A stretch of DNA of 64,000 nt from Paenibacillus sp. FSL A5-0031 (GCF_001956295.1 NZ_MRTD01000023.1:41257-105256), one strand, 5' to 3'; counted from the first letter of the stretch, positions 41,998 through 51,264 are shown. The notes: generated by a model from the letters alone, not told the origin. Translations and numbers: made by a program.

Positions 41998-42882
41998 ATG
42001 CTCGCGGCAATTGCGCCGGTTGCTTTAACGGCGATTTGGGTGTACTTGGCAGGAAAAGGAGCATTGTATGCCATATGGCGTCAGCTAATGGGTAGAAAAC
42101 AAACGAATGACCAAACGCGGCAGCAGCTTATGCAGCTAAGTTTGATTAATCCATTTATGCATGTGCTAGAACGGTTCAAGCTTTTTGATACGCTGCATCT
42201 GCCTATGGGCAGCTACCATATGAAGCTCCTCTTATTGAAGGATAGCAGCTGGTCAATCGAGCGGACAAAAGGTGAAGCAACTGCTGCTCTAGGTATGGGA
42301 TATGCTGCTTTAACAGGTTGTGCTTGGATGAGTTTACTTGGACAGGAGCCTACCTTGTTAGTCATAGGGGGAGTATTCGGCATCGTGCTAACGATACGCC
42401 CTTTCGTAGATGCAAAGCGGCAGGTTGAGGAACGAAAGCAACAAATCATTATGGAGCTTCCCGTTATGCTCAGCAAGTTAATGCTGCTGGTTGGCGCCGG
42501 TGAGACAGTACAGCAAGCGCTAGCAAGATGCTTGGAGGGAAAGGAGGCTGTGCAGCATCCTCTTTACAAGGAATGGGGAGAGACGGTATCTATGCTTCGC
42601 AACGGTCAATCGTTCAGTACGGTAATGGAGCGGTTTAATAGAAGATGCGCGGTGCAGGAGGTTTCGATCTTTACAACGGTGCTCTTATTAAATTATCGCC
42701 GCGGAGGAGAGCATTTTATTCTTGCATTGCGAGAGCTCTCTTACACTTTATGGGAGAAGCGCAAGGCAATCGCTAGATCGCGTGGGGAGCAAGCCTCCTC
42801 AAAGCTTGTATTTCCGCTTGTAGGTATTTTGCTAGTACTCATGATTTTGGTAGCAGCACCCGCAGTACTGCTCATGTCTTAA
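41998..42882 (+). CDS. TadC-like inner-membrane platform protein
   Basis: A 294-residue F-domain protein and second half of the platform. It has an N-terminal helix, paired helices near 98-130, then the F domain ELPVMLSKLMLLVGAGETVQQALARCLEG and FNRRCAVQEVSIFTTVLLLNYRRGGE, ending in a hydrophobic helix (LVFPLVGILLVLMILVAAPAVLL). AAAGGAG lies 8 nt before the ATG. It follows TadB by 18 nt. Confidence 0.88.
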   Translation: MLAAIAPVALTAIWVYLAGKGALYAIWRQLMGRKQTNDQTRQQLMQLSLINPFMHVLERFKLFDTLHLPMGSYHMKLLLLKDSSWSIERTKGEATAALGMGYAALTGCAWMSLLGQEPTLLVIGGVFGIVLTIRPFVDAKRQVEERKQQIIMELPVMLSKLMLLVGAGETVQQALARCLEGKEAVQHPLYKEWGETVSMLRNGQSFSTVMERFNRRCAVQEVSIFTTVLLLNYRRGGEHFILALRELSYTLWEKRKAIARSRGEQASSKLVFPLVGILLVLMILVAAPAVLLMS

Positions 42883-42907
42883 CTTAAATTAGAGAGGAAG
42901 ATGAAGG

Positions 42908-43093
42908 ATGAGAAAAATAGGCCAATCGCTACGTTCATTTTGGAAAGAGGAAGATGGTTTAGGGACGCTCGAAATTATTTTGATTATTGCGGTTGTCATC
43001 ATTATTGCATTGTTGTTTAAAGACTGGATTATTGAGCTAATTGAACGTTTGATGGGCAAAGCAGATGACGAGGCGGACAAAATTTTTAGTTAG
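42908..43093 (+). CDS. Flp1-type type IVb pilin (major pilus subunit candidate)
   Basis: A 61-residue prepilin. A short basic leader (MRKIGQSLRSFWKEEDG) ends at a Gly cleavage site, followed by LGTLEIILIIAVVIIIALLF: the Glu at +5 after Gly-Leu and the single helix are the pilin signature. A short charged C-terminus follows. Mature length is about 44 residues. A prepilin peptidase is encoded in the same operon at 47119. It is the only Flp pilin in the cluster. Confidence 0.88.
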   Translation: MRKIGQSLRSFWKEEDGLGTLEIILIIAVVIIIALLFKDWIIELIERLMGKADDEADKIFS

Positions 43094-43096
43094 CGG

Positions 43097-43831
43097 GTGA
43101 GGCTTTTGAACAGATTGCGAATAAATGCACGGCTGCTTCGCTTGCTTAAGAAGGAGCAAGGCAGCTTTACGCTGGAGTCTACGATCGTTTTTCCAATGCT
43201 GTTCGGGCTTATATTGTTGTTTATTTTGTTTGGAATGTACATGTACGAGAAGGTCATTGTCTATTATGCAGCGTCTTCAACAGCAGAGCGTGCGGCCTTC
43301 AGCTGGGATAACAGTAATCGAGACGCAAGGAGCGGCATGCTCAATGAGCCAAGCTATGATGGTTTATATTGGCGTATTGGCGAGGATGGCGTGCTCAGCA
43401 GCTTGTTTGGACTGAGAGGAGAAAATGATGCAGCGAAAGTCGTGCTCCCACTTGCTAAGACGGGTGATGGAGACAAGAATGCTTTAGCTATTCGGAAAAT
43501 AGAGCAGTCTGCTAGATGGTTGGGACAAGCAGGCCTAACATACGAAGGAGAAATCAGCTATTCAAGCAGCATTCTGAGAAGAGTGATCAAAGTCAAACTG
43601 AAGGAGCCTTTATCGGCTGAATCCATTGAGAAAAGCTGGTTGAAGCGTGAACCCAAAAGTGCAGCCTCTTCCACGGTTGTTGATCCAACTGAGTTTATTC
43701 GGAGTGTTGATCTCGTACGTTATTATTCATCAAGGTTTGCAAATCGGGCTGGAGGAGCGGGGCAAGCAAAGTCTCAGGCCGGTCAAGTGCTGGATACTTA
43801 TAAAGGTAAGGGGAAGGCGACAAAGCCATAA
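43097..43831 (+). CDS. TadE-like pseudopilin
   Basis: A 244-residue protein with a basic leader, then EQGSFTLESTIVFPMLFGLILLFILFGMYMY, the TadE pattern of Gly-S-x-T-L-E followed by a helix. The rest is an extracytoplasmic domain of about 180 residues with no motif I recognise and a disordered tail. It is probably a minor pseudopilin. GTG 43097 has little ribosome binding site and TTG 43106 is very close to GGTGAGG, so the start is not settled. It follows the pilin by 3 nt. Confidence 0.78.
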   Translation: MRLLNRLRINARLLRLLKKEQGSFTLESTIVFPMLFGLILLFILFGMYMYEKVIVYYAASSTAERAAFSWDNSNRDARSGMLNEPSYDGLYWRIGEDGVLSSLFGLRGENDAAKVVLPLAKTGDGDKNALAIRKIEQSARWLGQAGLTYEGEISYSSSILRRVIKVKLKEPLSAESIEKSWLKREPKSAASSTVVDPTEFIRSVDLVRYYSSRFANRAGGAGQAKSQAGQVLDTYKGKGKATKP

Positions 43832-43883
43832 TGTAGCGAAACAGAAAAGGCTTGAAAGGTAACGATGGAGGTGCAAGGCAGCA

Positions 43884-46148
43884 GTGAGCATAAAAATAGA
43901 TTCGAAGCATCGTTATCGGCAGTTTATTTGCAAGCTTTTCTTTCGAGAAAATGGGGCAGTGACCGTGTTTTCGGTTATTGTTTTATCCTCGCTGCTTTTG
44001 TTTTTCTCTTTGCTTATTGATTATGCCCGAATTGCGGCTCTGCATAAGTTAACAGAGGATGCTGTAAGGTCAAGCGTAAGATCTGTACTCTCTGCTTATG
44101 ATGATGCTCTTTATAAGCGATATGGTCTATTTGGCCGTGGTGGTACAGACGGTCAAATCATATTCGAGGAAATGATGAAGGCAAATACAGAAACAGCAGA
44201 TGACTTGGGTCGATCAGGGATGAAGCTGGTTCGCGCTAAGTCAGATGCTGCCGCACTGCATGCAGCGACGTTTCTAGGCAGCCATAACGTATTTTCAAGA
44301 CAGGTGCTCGAAGAGATGAAGTATAAGGCGCCAGTAGATTTCACATTGGATATCGCAGCAAGGTTTATACCAATGGCAGATGCAATGAAGGAGGCATCGA
44401 TTGCAATAAGTTTGCTGGAGAGCATGCGGAAGCTGTATGAGAAACGGGAAATTCATCTAGCGAATGTACTTCAAATGCAAAAGCAGATGGCTTCGACGAT
44501 AAGTGGAAGCAGTCTTTCTATGTTAATTCCTGTCCAGCCAGGTGTAGTAGCAATAGAGGGTAATTCTGCTCTGGGCATCGCAGGGGAATACAGCTCATAT
44601 GCGGCCAAAGTTATATATAATCAATCGCTAACTGCCGGGGAGAAAAAGTTGAATACAGCGGAAATAGAAGCATACGAGGAGAAAGTGACAGCTTTTGCTA
44701 TGGAGCTGCGCAAAGTGAGTGATGACATACATAGACAGCATGTGAAGCTTCAGGGAGAAGCAATACAGGAGCTGGAAGCTGCAAGGGCATTAAATGACGA
44801 TATGCTGAGAATTGTTCAACAAGCCAATCAACAGCCTCAGCATAGTGGATATGATACGGTGTCCAAGCATAAGTCAGCAAATACTGAACAGCATCAGGTT
44901 CCCGCTGATGCTGCTTCCGACATTGAGCAGGTAAGGAAAGCTGCGGATGAGCTTGTAAAGACGGATGGATGGTTCACAGAGTACCGTCAGGAGGTGGAGG
45001 CGCAGGGCTCGTCTGCTGCTTCACTCGATATGGAAGCAGGGGCTTATCAGTCCAGCAGCCTTGCCGCTATAGTTAAGCCGGTTAAGAGCATAACTGCTGA
45101 TACATTGCTTGAAAGCGTAACAAGCCTGCGTCTTGCTTATGGGGCATATGAACAGAAATATATTCGACCTGCTAGTGTCATCGTTGATCGACAGAAAGCA
45201 CTCGATCAGGGTCAGATATCGAAACAGCTTAAACAGCAAAAGGAGCAAGCTGGTTCTCTCTGGAATCAGGCACGCAGCTTGCTGCATGGACTGACAAGTA
45301 TCCCGCAAATGGAAGAACATCAAAAGGTGTTCGAACAGGTCCAGCTGCGTTATAACGATAACCTATTATTCAATGAGCAGCCTGATGAAGCAACAGAGAT
45401 TGTCGACATGGAGAAGGCAAGTGATGCGCATATGGCAGCTGAGCAGTCTAATACGCTTATGGGTGGATTGTTCTCAGGTATGTCCGGGATGCTGGAGAAA
45501 ACGAGAGATTCATTATACTTTGGTGAATACGTTATTCAACGCTTCACTTCATTTGCTCCTCAGCATTTACGTTCGATGATGACTGGAGGAGATATATCAG
45601 AGTTGTCACATGCCATTTCATTTCATAATCAGGAAGCGGAATATATTATTTATGGCTTCAACAATCCAGTAGGGAATATAGCCGCTGCATATGGTGAATT
45701 GTTTGCGGCTCGACTGGCTGTGAGAACGATGGAGGGGCTGCTTGAAAGCAAATCATTAGGCCATCCATTGCTTATCTTATCAGCTGCGCTTATTTATGGA
45801 TTAGAGAAATCGATCGAGGATATGCTTGCTTTCTCTGAACGAGGAACTGCTCCACTTTCCAAATACATAAAAGTAGAGCTTTCATATACGGATTATTTAC
45901 GACTTTTTATTCTGATGCATGGTGCCGATGATGGGGCAAGTCTGGCCCGGATGATTGCAGCCATCGAACTAAACAGTGGGACGATTCTCTCTGCAGTCCC
46001 GAGCGGAGTGACAGGTGAAGCAGCCGTTTCGATGGAGCTTTGGTTCATTCCCGGATTAATTCGGACGCTGGGAGCAGTCGGACTTCTGGAAGGAAAGGTT
46101 GTAGGGAACCGTTATGAGACGACACAAACGATGGGCTGGTCTTATTAA
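43884..46148 (+). CDS. TadG-like (DUF5702-type) pilus-locus protein
   Basis: A 754-residue protein. A basic leader precedes ENGAVTVFSVIVLSSLLLFFSLLIDYARIAALHKLTEDAVRSS, a TadG-type N-terminal helix with the AV-E-less pilin-like pattern. The long extracytoplasmic rest is helical and coiled-coil-rich (for example YEEKVTAFAMELRKVSDDIHRQHVKL near 270), ending in helices around LAVRTMEGLLESK. It fits the DUF5702 family found in Gram-positive Tad loci, whose function is unknown. It starts at GTG 43884 with GGAGG 12 nt upstream, rather far, and overlaps the next gene by 35 nt. Confidence 0.72.
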   Translation: MSIKIDSKHRYRQFICKLFFRENGAVTVFSVIVLSSLLLFFSLLIDYARIAALHKLTEDAVRSSVRSVLSAYDDALYKRYGLFGRGGTDGQIIFEEMMKANTETADDLGRSGMKLVRAKSDAAALHAATFLGSHNVFSRQVLEEMKYKAPVDFTLDIAARFIPMADAMKEASIAISLLESMRKLYEKREIHLANVLQMQKQMASTISGSSLSMLIPVQPGVVAIEGNSALGIAGEYSSYAAKVIYNQSLTAGEKKLNTAEIEAYEEKVTAFAMELRKVSDDIHRQHVKLQGEAIQELEAARALNDDMLRIVQQANQQPQHSGYDTVSKHKSANTEQHQVPADAASDIEQVRKAADELVKTDGWFTEYRQEVEAQGSSAASLDMEAGAYQSSSLAAIVKPVKSITADTLLESVTSLRLAYGAYEQKYIRPASVIVDRQKALDQGQISKQLKQQKEQAGSLWNQARSLLHGLTSIPQMEEHQKVFEQVQLRYNDNLLFNEQPDEATEIVDMEKASDAHMAAEQSNTLMGGLFSGMSGMLEKTRDSLYFGEYVIQRFTSFAPQHLRSMMTGGDISELSHAISFHNQEAEYIIYGFNNPVGNIAAAYGELFAARLAVRTMEGLLESKSLGHPLLILSAALIYGLEKSIEDMLAFSERGTAPLSKYIKVELSYTDYLRLFILMHGADDGASLARMIAAIELNSGTILSAVPSGVTGEAAVSMELWFIPGLIRTLGAVGLLEGKVVGNRYETTQTMGWSY

Positions 46149-47085
46149 ATGTCGACGCCTTAAGCAGGAACAAGGTTCAATAGTCGTAGAAGCTGCGTTA
46201 GTTATGCCTATGGTTATAGTTATGCTGCTAGTCTTCGTCATGCTCATTCGTTTATGTGCGGTACAGTTGGCACTGCATTCTGCTGCTTCTCAGACCGTAA
46301 GGCAAATGGCGGCACATATCTATCCAGTAGAACTTGCCTGGCAGCAGGCATCAGCCGTCGTTCCGCTGCCTTCCAAAGGGAAAATTCCTTTGTCTTCATG
46401 GAGTGAGATTGCCGCAGAAGCGGCTGAATGGCTGCCTTCACCCGCAGGAGCTTTGGTTTCATCTACATTGCGAGGAGATTTTCGTCCGATTCAAAATATG
46501 GCTGCTACTGAAATAGGCAGATCTGTTATTCAGCCGTTAATAAGTGAACTTTCTGATGCAGCCATTATTGATCCCCAGAAGATTAGGCTGAGCTGGCTAG
46601 CTCTTCCGGATCTAAATAAGGAGCATGAGCCGTATTTAGCTATCGAGGTGGAATATGACTTTCCGTTAAAGCTGCCTTTTTACGGTAAACCGATTGTCCT
46701 TAAAGAGCAAGCCTCCGAACGTGTTTGGATAAGTGACGCCGCACCAGCAAGATATGGTGAAAACAAAAATGATCAAGAAAACATTCCGATTCAAATTGTT
46801 TCCATTGAGCCAAATCCGCTCCGGCCTGGCAAGAAAGCTGCCGTTACAGTGAAAACGCTGCCGGGTGCTGCGATTTCTTTGGGTGTTACTTATAAAAGCG
46901 GATCAAGTAAAGCGAAACATCTTGGTGAAGCAGTTGCCGATGCAGATGGATATATCAAATGGACCTGGCATGTATCCGGAAATACAACTCCTGGCACATG
47001 GGAGCTTAAAGCTTCAGAGGTGAATAAGGAAAACAATCAAGTGTCGATGCATTTTGTCGTTGAAAAGAGCAGCGATAAAAAGTAA
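46114..47085 (+). CDS. TadE-like pseudopilin with C-terminal Ig-like domain
   Basis: A 323-residue protein with a basic leader, then EQGSIVVEAALVMPMVIVMLLVFVMLIRLC, the TadE signature (Gly, Glu at +5, helix). After a middle domain of about 140 residues there is a separate module (about 225-320): IQIVSIEPNPLRPGKKAAVTVKT, then LGVTYKSGSS, DADGYIKWTWHVSGNTTPGTWEL. Its strand pattern looks like a bacterial Ig-like/CARDB fold. That suggests a surface-exposed tip or adhesin role. It overlaps the TadG-like gene by 35 nt, with AGGGA 6 nt before the ATG. Confidence 0.78.
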   Translation: MRRHKRWAGLIKCRRLKQEQGSIVVEAALVMPMVIVMLLVFVMLIRLCAVQLALHSAASQTVRQMAAHIYPVELAWQQASAVVPLPSKGKIPLSSWSEIAAEAAEWLPSPAGALVSSTLRGDFRPIQNMAATEIGRSVIQPLISELSDAAIIDPQKIRLSWLALPDLNKEHEPYLAIEVEYDFPLKLPFYGKPIVLKEQASERVWISDAAPARYGENKNDQENIPIQIVSIEPNPLRPGKKAAVTVKTLPGAAISLGVTYKSGSSKAKHLGEAVADADGYIKWTWHVSGNTTPGTWELKASEVNKENNQVSMHFVVEKSSDKK

Positions 47086-47118
47086 GAAAAGACTTAGCCG
47101 CCTTGGAGGGGAGTCGCC

Positions 47119-47631
47119 ATGGAGTTTATTGTGACAGCTGTTGTTGCAGTGTTTTTAGTGATCGCTCTCTATACGGATTTAAAGGCTCAAATTATACCGA
47201 ATTGGCTGAACGTGACTTTTTTCTCCGCTGCATTTATATATCATACTGCTATCAGCGGGTTGGAAGGAGCTGCAATTGCAGCAGTTGGCGCCTTAACCGG
47301 ATTTATTCCTTTGCTGCTGCTTCATCTTGCCCGAGGAATAGGTGCTGGCGACGTAAAGCTGTTTGGCGCATTGGGAGCTTGGGTGGGAGTATGGTTGGTG
47401 CTGCAGATGATGTTTTATGCCATCTTATATGCTGGTGCAATTGGCGTGTGTCTTGTCATTGTAAATCGTGCATTCGGGAAAAAAATGGCTGCTGACGTAA
47501 CCGCATTTGTCGTGACAGTGGCAGGGGATAGGAAGCTTCAGTGGCTGCAATGGGCGGAATCAGGCAAAAAGTTTCCGTTTATGCTGGCGGTTGCACCCGC
47601 TGCTGTTACGGTATGGTCCATTTTCAGCTAA
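47119..47631 (+). CDS. Prepilin peptidase (CpaA/TadV, A24 family)
   Basis: A 170-residue membrane aspartyl peptidase with about five helices that cleaves the Flp pilin and TadE leaders. Both catalytic Asp motifs are visible: YTDLKAQIIPN (first Asp) and GIGAGDVKLFGALGAW (GxGD). It lacks the N-terminal methylase part of PilD-type enzymes, as usual for TadV. TTGGAGGGG lies just before the ATG. An overlapping frame from 47103 has no protein-like character. Confidence 0.92.
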   Translation: MEFIVTAVVAVFLVIALYTDLKAQIIPNWLNVTFFSAAFIYHTAISGLEGAAIAAVGALTGFIPLLLLHLARGIGAGDVKLFGALGAWVGVWLVLQMMFYAILYAGAIGVCLVIVNRAFGKKMAADVTAFVVTVAGDRKLQWLQWAESGKKFPFMLAVAPAAVTVWSIFS

Positions 47632-47660
47632 GTTTTCATGTTACAAGGGGGAATTGAGAA

Positions 47661-49229
47661 ATGAAAAGCTTTCGGATTGATTTTGCTATGAATCAGTCGC
47701 ATGAGATGATTATTGATCGAGAGAGCGGCTTGTATAGAAGCGAGCTTGATGAAATTGAGCTTCATATGCTTCATAGCGAGCGAATTCCCTATCTGCTGCC
47801 TATTGATTGGTTCGAGCTGGATAGTAAGGTTACATTCCGGTACAAGCTTTCAGGAATGAGAATGCTTTTGCACAGGCTGCAGCAGCAACAGCTCTCGATG
47901 GAGCAATACTACACGCTAATATTAGGCGTAGCGGATGCGTTATTCGAATGCAGGCATTATATGCTGCGGCCAGAGGGCTGTCTGCTTGATGAACAATATA
48001 TTTTTATTGGAGAGAAGCTTCATGATATACGGCTTGCTTATATTCCAATAATGGAGGGGACTGCTGAACAAACAAAAGGAGCGGGCGATCTCTTGGCGTT
48101 AATTGTGCGTTTCACCTCTTATGTAGACCGCATTGATGGGGAAGGATTAAAGCGTGTGCTTCAGCATTTCGGCAAGAGATGGCCTCTTGAAGAGCTGCGG
48201 GCGACGCTGTTGGAATTAATAGGGGAAGCTTCATCTTCATCGAATCAGCGATACGAGGCAATAGAGAAGCCAGAGATGCAGCAAGCAGCAAAACCTGCTC
48301 CAACGCAAAAAAATCCACTATTAGATTGGCAGCAGCGATCTGAGTTAGCGAATAGCGATGAAAAAGGGCGGATTCAAATACCAAACCCTTCATTGCGTTC
48401 GTACTCTTCCCCGATAATGGAAGAGTTTAAGGACCATGAATTATTTTCAAAACATTATGCTGACCCTTTGGATAGGGAAGCGGATGAGCCGGAAACAAAG
48501 AAAAAATGGATTGGAACAGCTATTATTGTCATCGCACTTACATGTGTTTGGAGATTTGTTTATTTTGAAGCTGCTGGTAGGCAGAGCTTATTGATCAGCT
48601 CGGGTATTTCTTTGCTGTTACTAGCAGCAGTTATGCTTGTTTGGAAAAAGAAAACAGATGACGAAGCAGACTACGACGAATCGGAAAAAATGATAGAAGA
48701 GTCATCGTTCCACTCTGGACTATTTCCAGGGCTTAATCGTGCTCATGCAAATGATGATTCTGTCGAGACGCCAGCTATTAATCCGCCAGAGGATCAGAGC
48801 GAATTATTCGAGTCTCAGTCGGCTGCCTCGCTGCATGTTGTAGCAGCAAATCCCATTTCTCATATAGCAGAACCAACAGTATTGCTAGGAAATAATCAAT
48901 CAATGGAGGGTTTAGGTGATTCGTCAGTATGGCTCCAAAGGAGATGGAAGAGTCAGGAGAACAGGATAGAATTAACAGAAGGAAGCTTTAAAATTGGGCG
49001 TTCGGGAGAGCAGGTGAGTTATGCAGAGGGGGCAAGCGGTATATCGCGGCTTCATTTGGAAATTGAAATCTTAGCGGGTGAATATAAAGCGAAGGACTTA
49101 GGTTCCCGTAATGGGAGCCTGCTAAATGGACAAATGATGATCCCTTATAAAAGCTATAAGCTATCGATAGGAGATGTCATCCATCTTGCAGGCGAGCAAG
49201 GACCAACGTATGTGCTGAAATCGGAATAA
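47661..49229 (+). CDS. FHA-domain protein (DUF6382-FHA) closing the pilus operon
   Basis: A 522-residue protein. Residues 1 to about 190 form a DUF6382-type domain (LHSERIPYLLPIDWFELDSKVTFRYKLSGMR). An acidic/polar linker carries a transmembrane pair (WIGTAIIVIALTCVWRFVYFE and LLISSGISLLLLAAVMLVW). The C-terminal FHA domain shows FKIGRS, ISRLHLEIE and DLGSRNGSLLNG, the phospho-Thr binding loops. It therefore reads a phospho-threonine signal at the membrane, perhaps on a pilus component under control of a Ser/Thr kinase not in this window. It is convergent with the next gene, 9 nt apart, with no clear terminator. Confidence 0.85.
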   Translation: MKSFRIDFAMNQSHEMIIDRESGLYRSELDEIELHMLHSERIPYLLPIDWFELDSKVTFRYKLSGMRMLLHRLQQQQLSMEQYYTLILGVADALFECRHYMLRPEGCLLDEQYIFIGEKLHDIRLAYIPIMEGTAEQTKGAGDLLALIVRFTSYVDRIDGEGLKRVLQHFGKRWPLEELRATLLELIGEASSSSNQRYEAIEKPEMQQAAKPAPTQKNPLLDWQQRSELANSDEKGRIQIPNPSLRSYSSPIMEEFKDHELFSKHYADPLDREADEPETKKKWIGTAIIVIALTCVWRFVYFEAAGRQSLLISSGISLLLLAAVMLVWKKKTDDEADYDESEKMIEESSFHSGLFPGLNRAHANDDSVETPAINPPEDQSELFESQSAASLHVVAANPISHIAEPTVLLGNNQSMEGLGDSSVWLQRRWKSQENRIELTEGSFKIGRSGEQVSYAEGASGISRLHLEIEILAGEYKAKDLGSRNGSLLNGQMMIPYKSYKLSIGDVIHLAGEQGPTYVLKSE

Positions 49230-49238
49230 GAAACGAAG

Positions 49239-50141
49239 CTAACCTTGCCCTACAAGTTCTTCCATTGCACTATTAACCGTTGGATAAAGGAACACGAACC
49301 CGTTTTCAAGCGCTCTGCTTGGCAAAGCTCGCTGTCCGTCCAAAAGAAGTGTGGACATTTCACCAAATAAAGTTCGCATCACAAAAGCTGGAACCGGGAA
49401 CCAATGAGGCCGGCTCATTGCTTTGCCAATGGCTCGACCAAATGAATCATTTGTTACAGGTTCAGGTGAAGAAGCATTTATGGGTCCTTCAATAAAGTTG
49501 TTGTCCAATATAAATAGGATTAGTCGAATCATATCCTCGAGATGAATCCAAGACAGCCATTGTTTGCCGCTGCCGATCTTACCTCCGCCGAACAATCGAT
49601 AAGGCATAGCCATTAAAGGAAAAGCGCCTTCCTTTTTGTCTAGCACAACGCCCACACGAAGCTTAACAAGCCGCTCAGCTGGTATGCTGTCTGCGGCCTG
49701 TTCCCATTTCTGAACGACTTCGGATAAAAAATCGGTAACTTTAGTTGGGCTTGATTCATCAAAAATACCGTCTGCTGATATGCCATACGCAGAAATGCCG
49801 GAAGCATTAATGACAAGCGGCGGCTTGCGCTCGAGCGATTGTACAAGCTTTGAGATGCGGGCGGCGGCTGTTAGTCTTGATTCCATGACACGCTTCTTGG
49901 CAGCTTGATTCCATCTTTGATTAATGGATTCGCCTGTGAGATTGACTATGGCATCTATGCCTTCCAGCAAAGCTGGAGCAGCTTCGAGTTCATCCCAAGT
50001 TAATTGGGTAAACCCGTTGCGATTGGATTGATTTTTAGAACTAGATCTGGAAATAATCCATACTTCATCATTTCTCTCAAGCAAAGCCTTGGTAAGCGCC
50101 CTTCCGATAAACCCAGTTCCTCCAGCTATCGCAACCCGCAT
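49239..50141 (-). CDS. TIGR01777-type SDR epimerase-like protein
   Basis: A 300-residue extended short-chain dehydrogenase-like protein. The Rossmann motif is VAIAGGTGFIGRALTKALLER, followed by DAIVNLTGESI and the substrate region. The C-terminus shows the conserved PVTNDSFGRAIGKAMSRPHWFPVPAFVMRTLFGEMSTLLLDGQRALP, typical of the TIGR01777 (YfhF) family of unknown substrate. ATG 50141 lies 9 nt after GAAGGAG (minus strand); ATG 50168 upstream has no ribosome binding site. Confidence 0.85.
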   Translation of the reverse strand: MRVAIAGGTGFIGRALTKALLERNDEVWIISRSSSKNQSNRNGFTQLTWDELEAAPALLEGIDAIVNLTGESINQRWNQAAKKRVMESRLTAAARISKLVQSLERKPPLVINASGISAYGISADGIFDESSPTKVTDFLSEVVQKWEQAADSIPAERLVKLRVGVVLDKKEGAFPLMAMPYRLFGGGKIGSGKQWLSWIHLEDMIRLILFILDNNFIEGPINASSPEPVTNDSFGRAIGKAMSRPHWFPVPAFVMRTLFGEMSTLLLDGQRALPSRALENGFVFLYPTVNSAMEELVGQG

Positions 50142-50184
50142 CCTCGTTCGCTCCTTCAATTCACCCATTACTTCATTTCATTCA

Positions 50185-50670
50185 TTACTTTATTTCTTCA
50201 ATTTTAACTAACCAATTTTGTTTGAGGGTTGCATCACCTTCAATGGCTTTTTCCGAATACTCAAATTTCACTTTTGCATCGTCCGGCAATGCTTCTAACG
50301 TGCTTTTTTGATCATCTGTTACTTGAAGTGCAATTGCGCCGGCAGCTGTTTCTATTTCTATAGAGTGCGAGTCGCTTAGACCGCTATAAATACCTTCATT
50401 CACTTTGTTTGGCGCTGCTGGATCCTCGATCGTACCGTTGTTGTTTGTTGCAGTATCTGTCGGTTCCGGTGAAGAAAGACCAGGATCAATGACACCATTA
50501 TCTTCTGGCAACTGAGTAATAACTGGTCCGTCGGTTGCAGTGCCTTGCTGTTCGTTTCCTGCATTAGTATTGCCACCGCCACATGCGGATGTTGCGAGCA
50601 TAACAGCGAGAAGAACGGCTCCTGCTGTAGCTGCTTTTTTGTTTCTTCTTCGCTTCGATGAGTTCATCAT
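50185..50670 (-). CDS. Small extracytoplasmic lipoprotein-like protein
   Basis: A 161-residue protein with a basic N-terminus and helix AATAGAVLLAVMLATSAC; the Cys sits in a borderline lipobox with Thr at -3. A polar Asn/Thr/Pro/Gly-rich linker (about 35-95) precedes a compact C-terminal domain with SGLSDSHSIEIETAAGAIALQVTDDQKSTLEALPDDAKVKFEYSE. I recognise no family by name. ATG 50670 is 8 nt after AGGAGG. It lies 43 nt from the epimerase gene on the same strand. Confidence 0.65.
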   Translation of the reverse strand: MMNSSKRRRNKKAATAGAVLLAVMLATSACGGGNTNAGNEQQGTATDGPVITQLPEDNGVIDPGLSSPEPTDTATNNNGTIEDPAAPNKVNEGIYSGLSDSHSIEIETAAGAIALQVTDDQKSTLEALPDDAKVKFEYSEKAIEGDATLKQNWLVKIEEIK

Positions 50671-50792
50671 GAGAACCACCTCCTGTAATTAATAACGAAA
50701 TAGATGAGTATTAGGTTACATTTTTATATATAACCATAAAATACGAGTATGAAGCATGTATATAAGGGGGTCATTAATTGATGATTAAATAT

Positions 50793-50831
50793 AAATAAGT
50801 TTAAGCCGCACTGATGCGGCTTAAACTTATT
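50793..50831 (-). terminator. Hairpin at the 3' end of the DUF2621 gene
   Basis: AAATAAGTTTAAGCCGCA and TGCGGCTTAAACTTATTT form a perfect 18-bp stem with a 3-nt loop. The stop codon of the minus-strand gene lies in the stem. The U tail is AT-rich rather than a pure U run. Confidence 0.7.
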
Positions 50832-51264
50832 TATTAAGTAGATGCTTATAGGGAGTATAGTCGATTCCTTGACGGTCAAGAAAAGTAACAAGACTACGGT
50901 AATCACGTTTTGGTGTTGCTCGTATGTAACCTTCGATACAATGCTCGCGCGTAACGGATGATGCGCCATGTTCAATCGCCACTTGACCAATCTTGGCTGC
51001 GATAGAATGTTTAGCTATATCACGAAAAGCGCTTGGCACTGGGGAAACAAGCTCGTCCAGCAAACTTTTGGAATCATCATTCCACATGCTGCGACTGCGA
51101 TCTACCCAGTAGTTTTGCCAATCGAGCTTAGACTTGCCGTCTCGCATCGGAAGCACCTTGAGAAATTTTCGAAACATGAAAAATCCGCCAATCGACATAG
51201 CCGCAACCATGACGACCGCCCAAAAAACGATAAAATACATAAACCAGTCGGGGGCAACTTTCAT
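50827..51264 (-). CDS. DUF2621-family membrane protein
   Basis: A 145-residue protein with one N-terminal helix (FMYFIVFWAVVMVAAMSIGGFFMF), then a soluble domain with FRDIAKHSIAAKIGQVAIEHGASSVTREHCIEGYIRATPKRD. That stretch resembles the small proto-chlorophyllide-reductase-like helical module found in DUF2621 (YneK-type) proteins. The function is unknown. The coding sequence is divergent from nfo with 101 nt between starts. Confidence 0.75.
   Translation of the reverse strand: MKVAPDWFMYFIVFWAVVMVAAMSIGGFFMFRKFLKVLPMRDGKSKLDWQNYWVDRSRSMWNDDSKSLLDELVSPVPSAFRDIAKHSIAAKIGQVAIEHGASSVTREHCIEGYIRATPKRDYRSLVTFLDRQGIDYTPYKHLLNK

Noticed and set aside
47103..47495. 130-codon plus frame overlapping the prepilin peptidase
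   Set aside because: Composition is Cys/Ser/Arg-rich without motifs, while the other frame has the two catalytic Asp motifs of an A24 peptidase.
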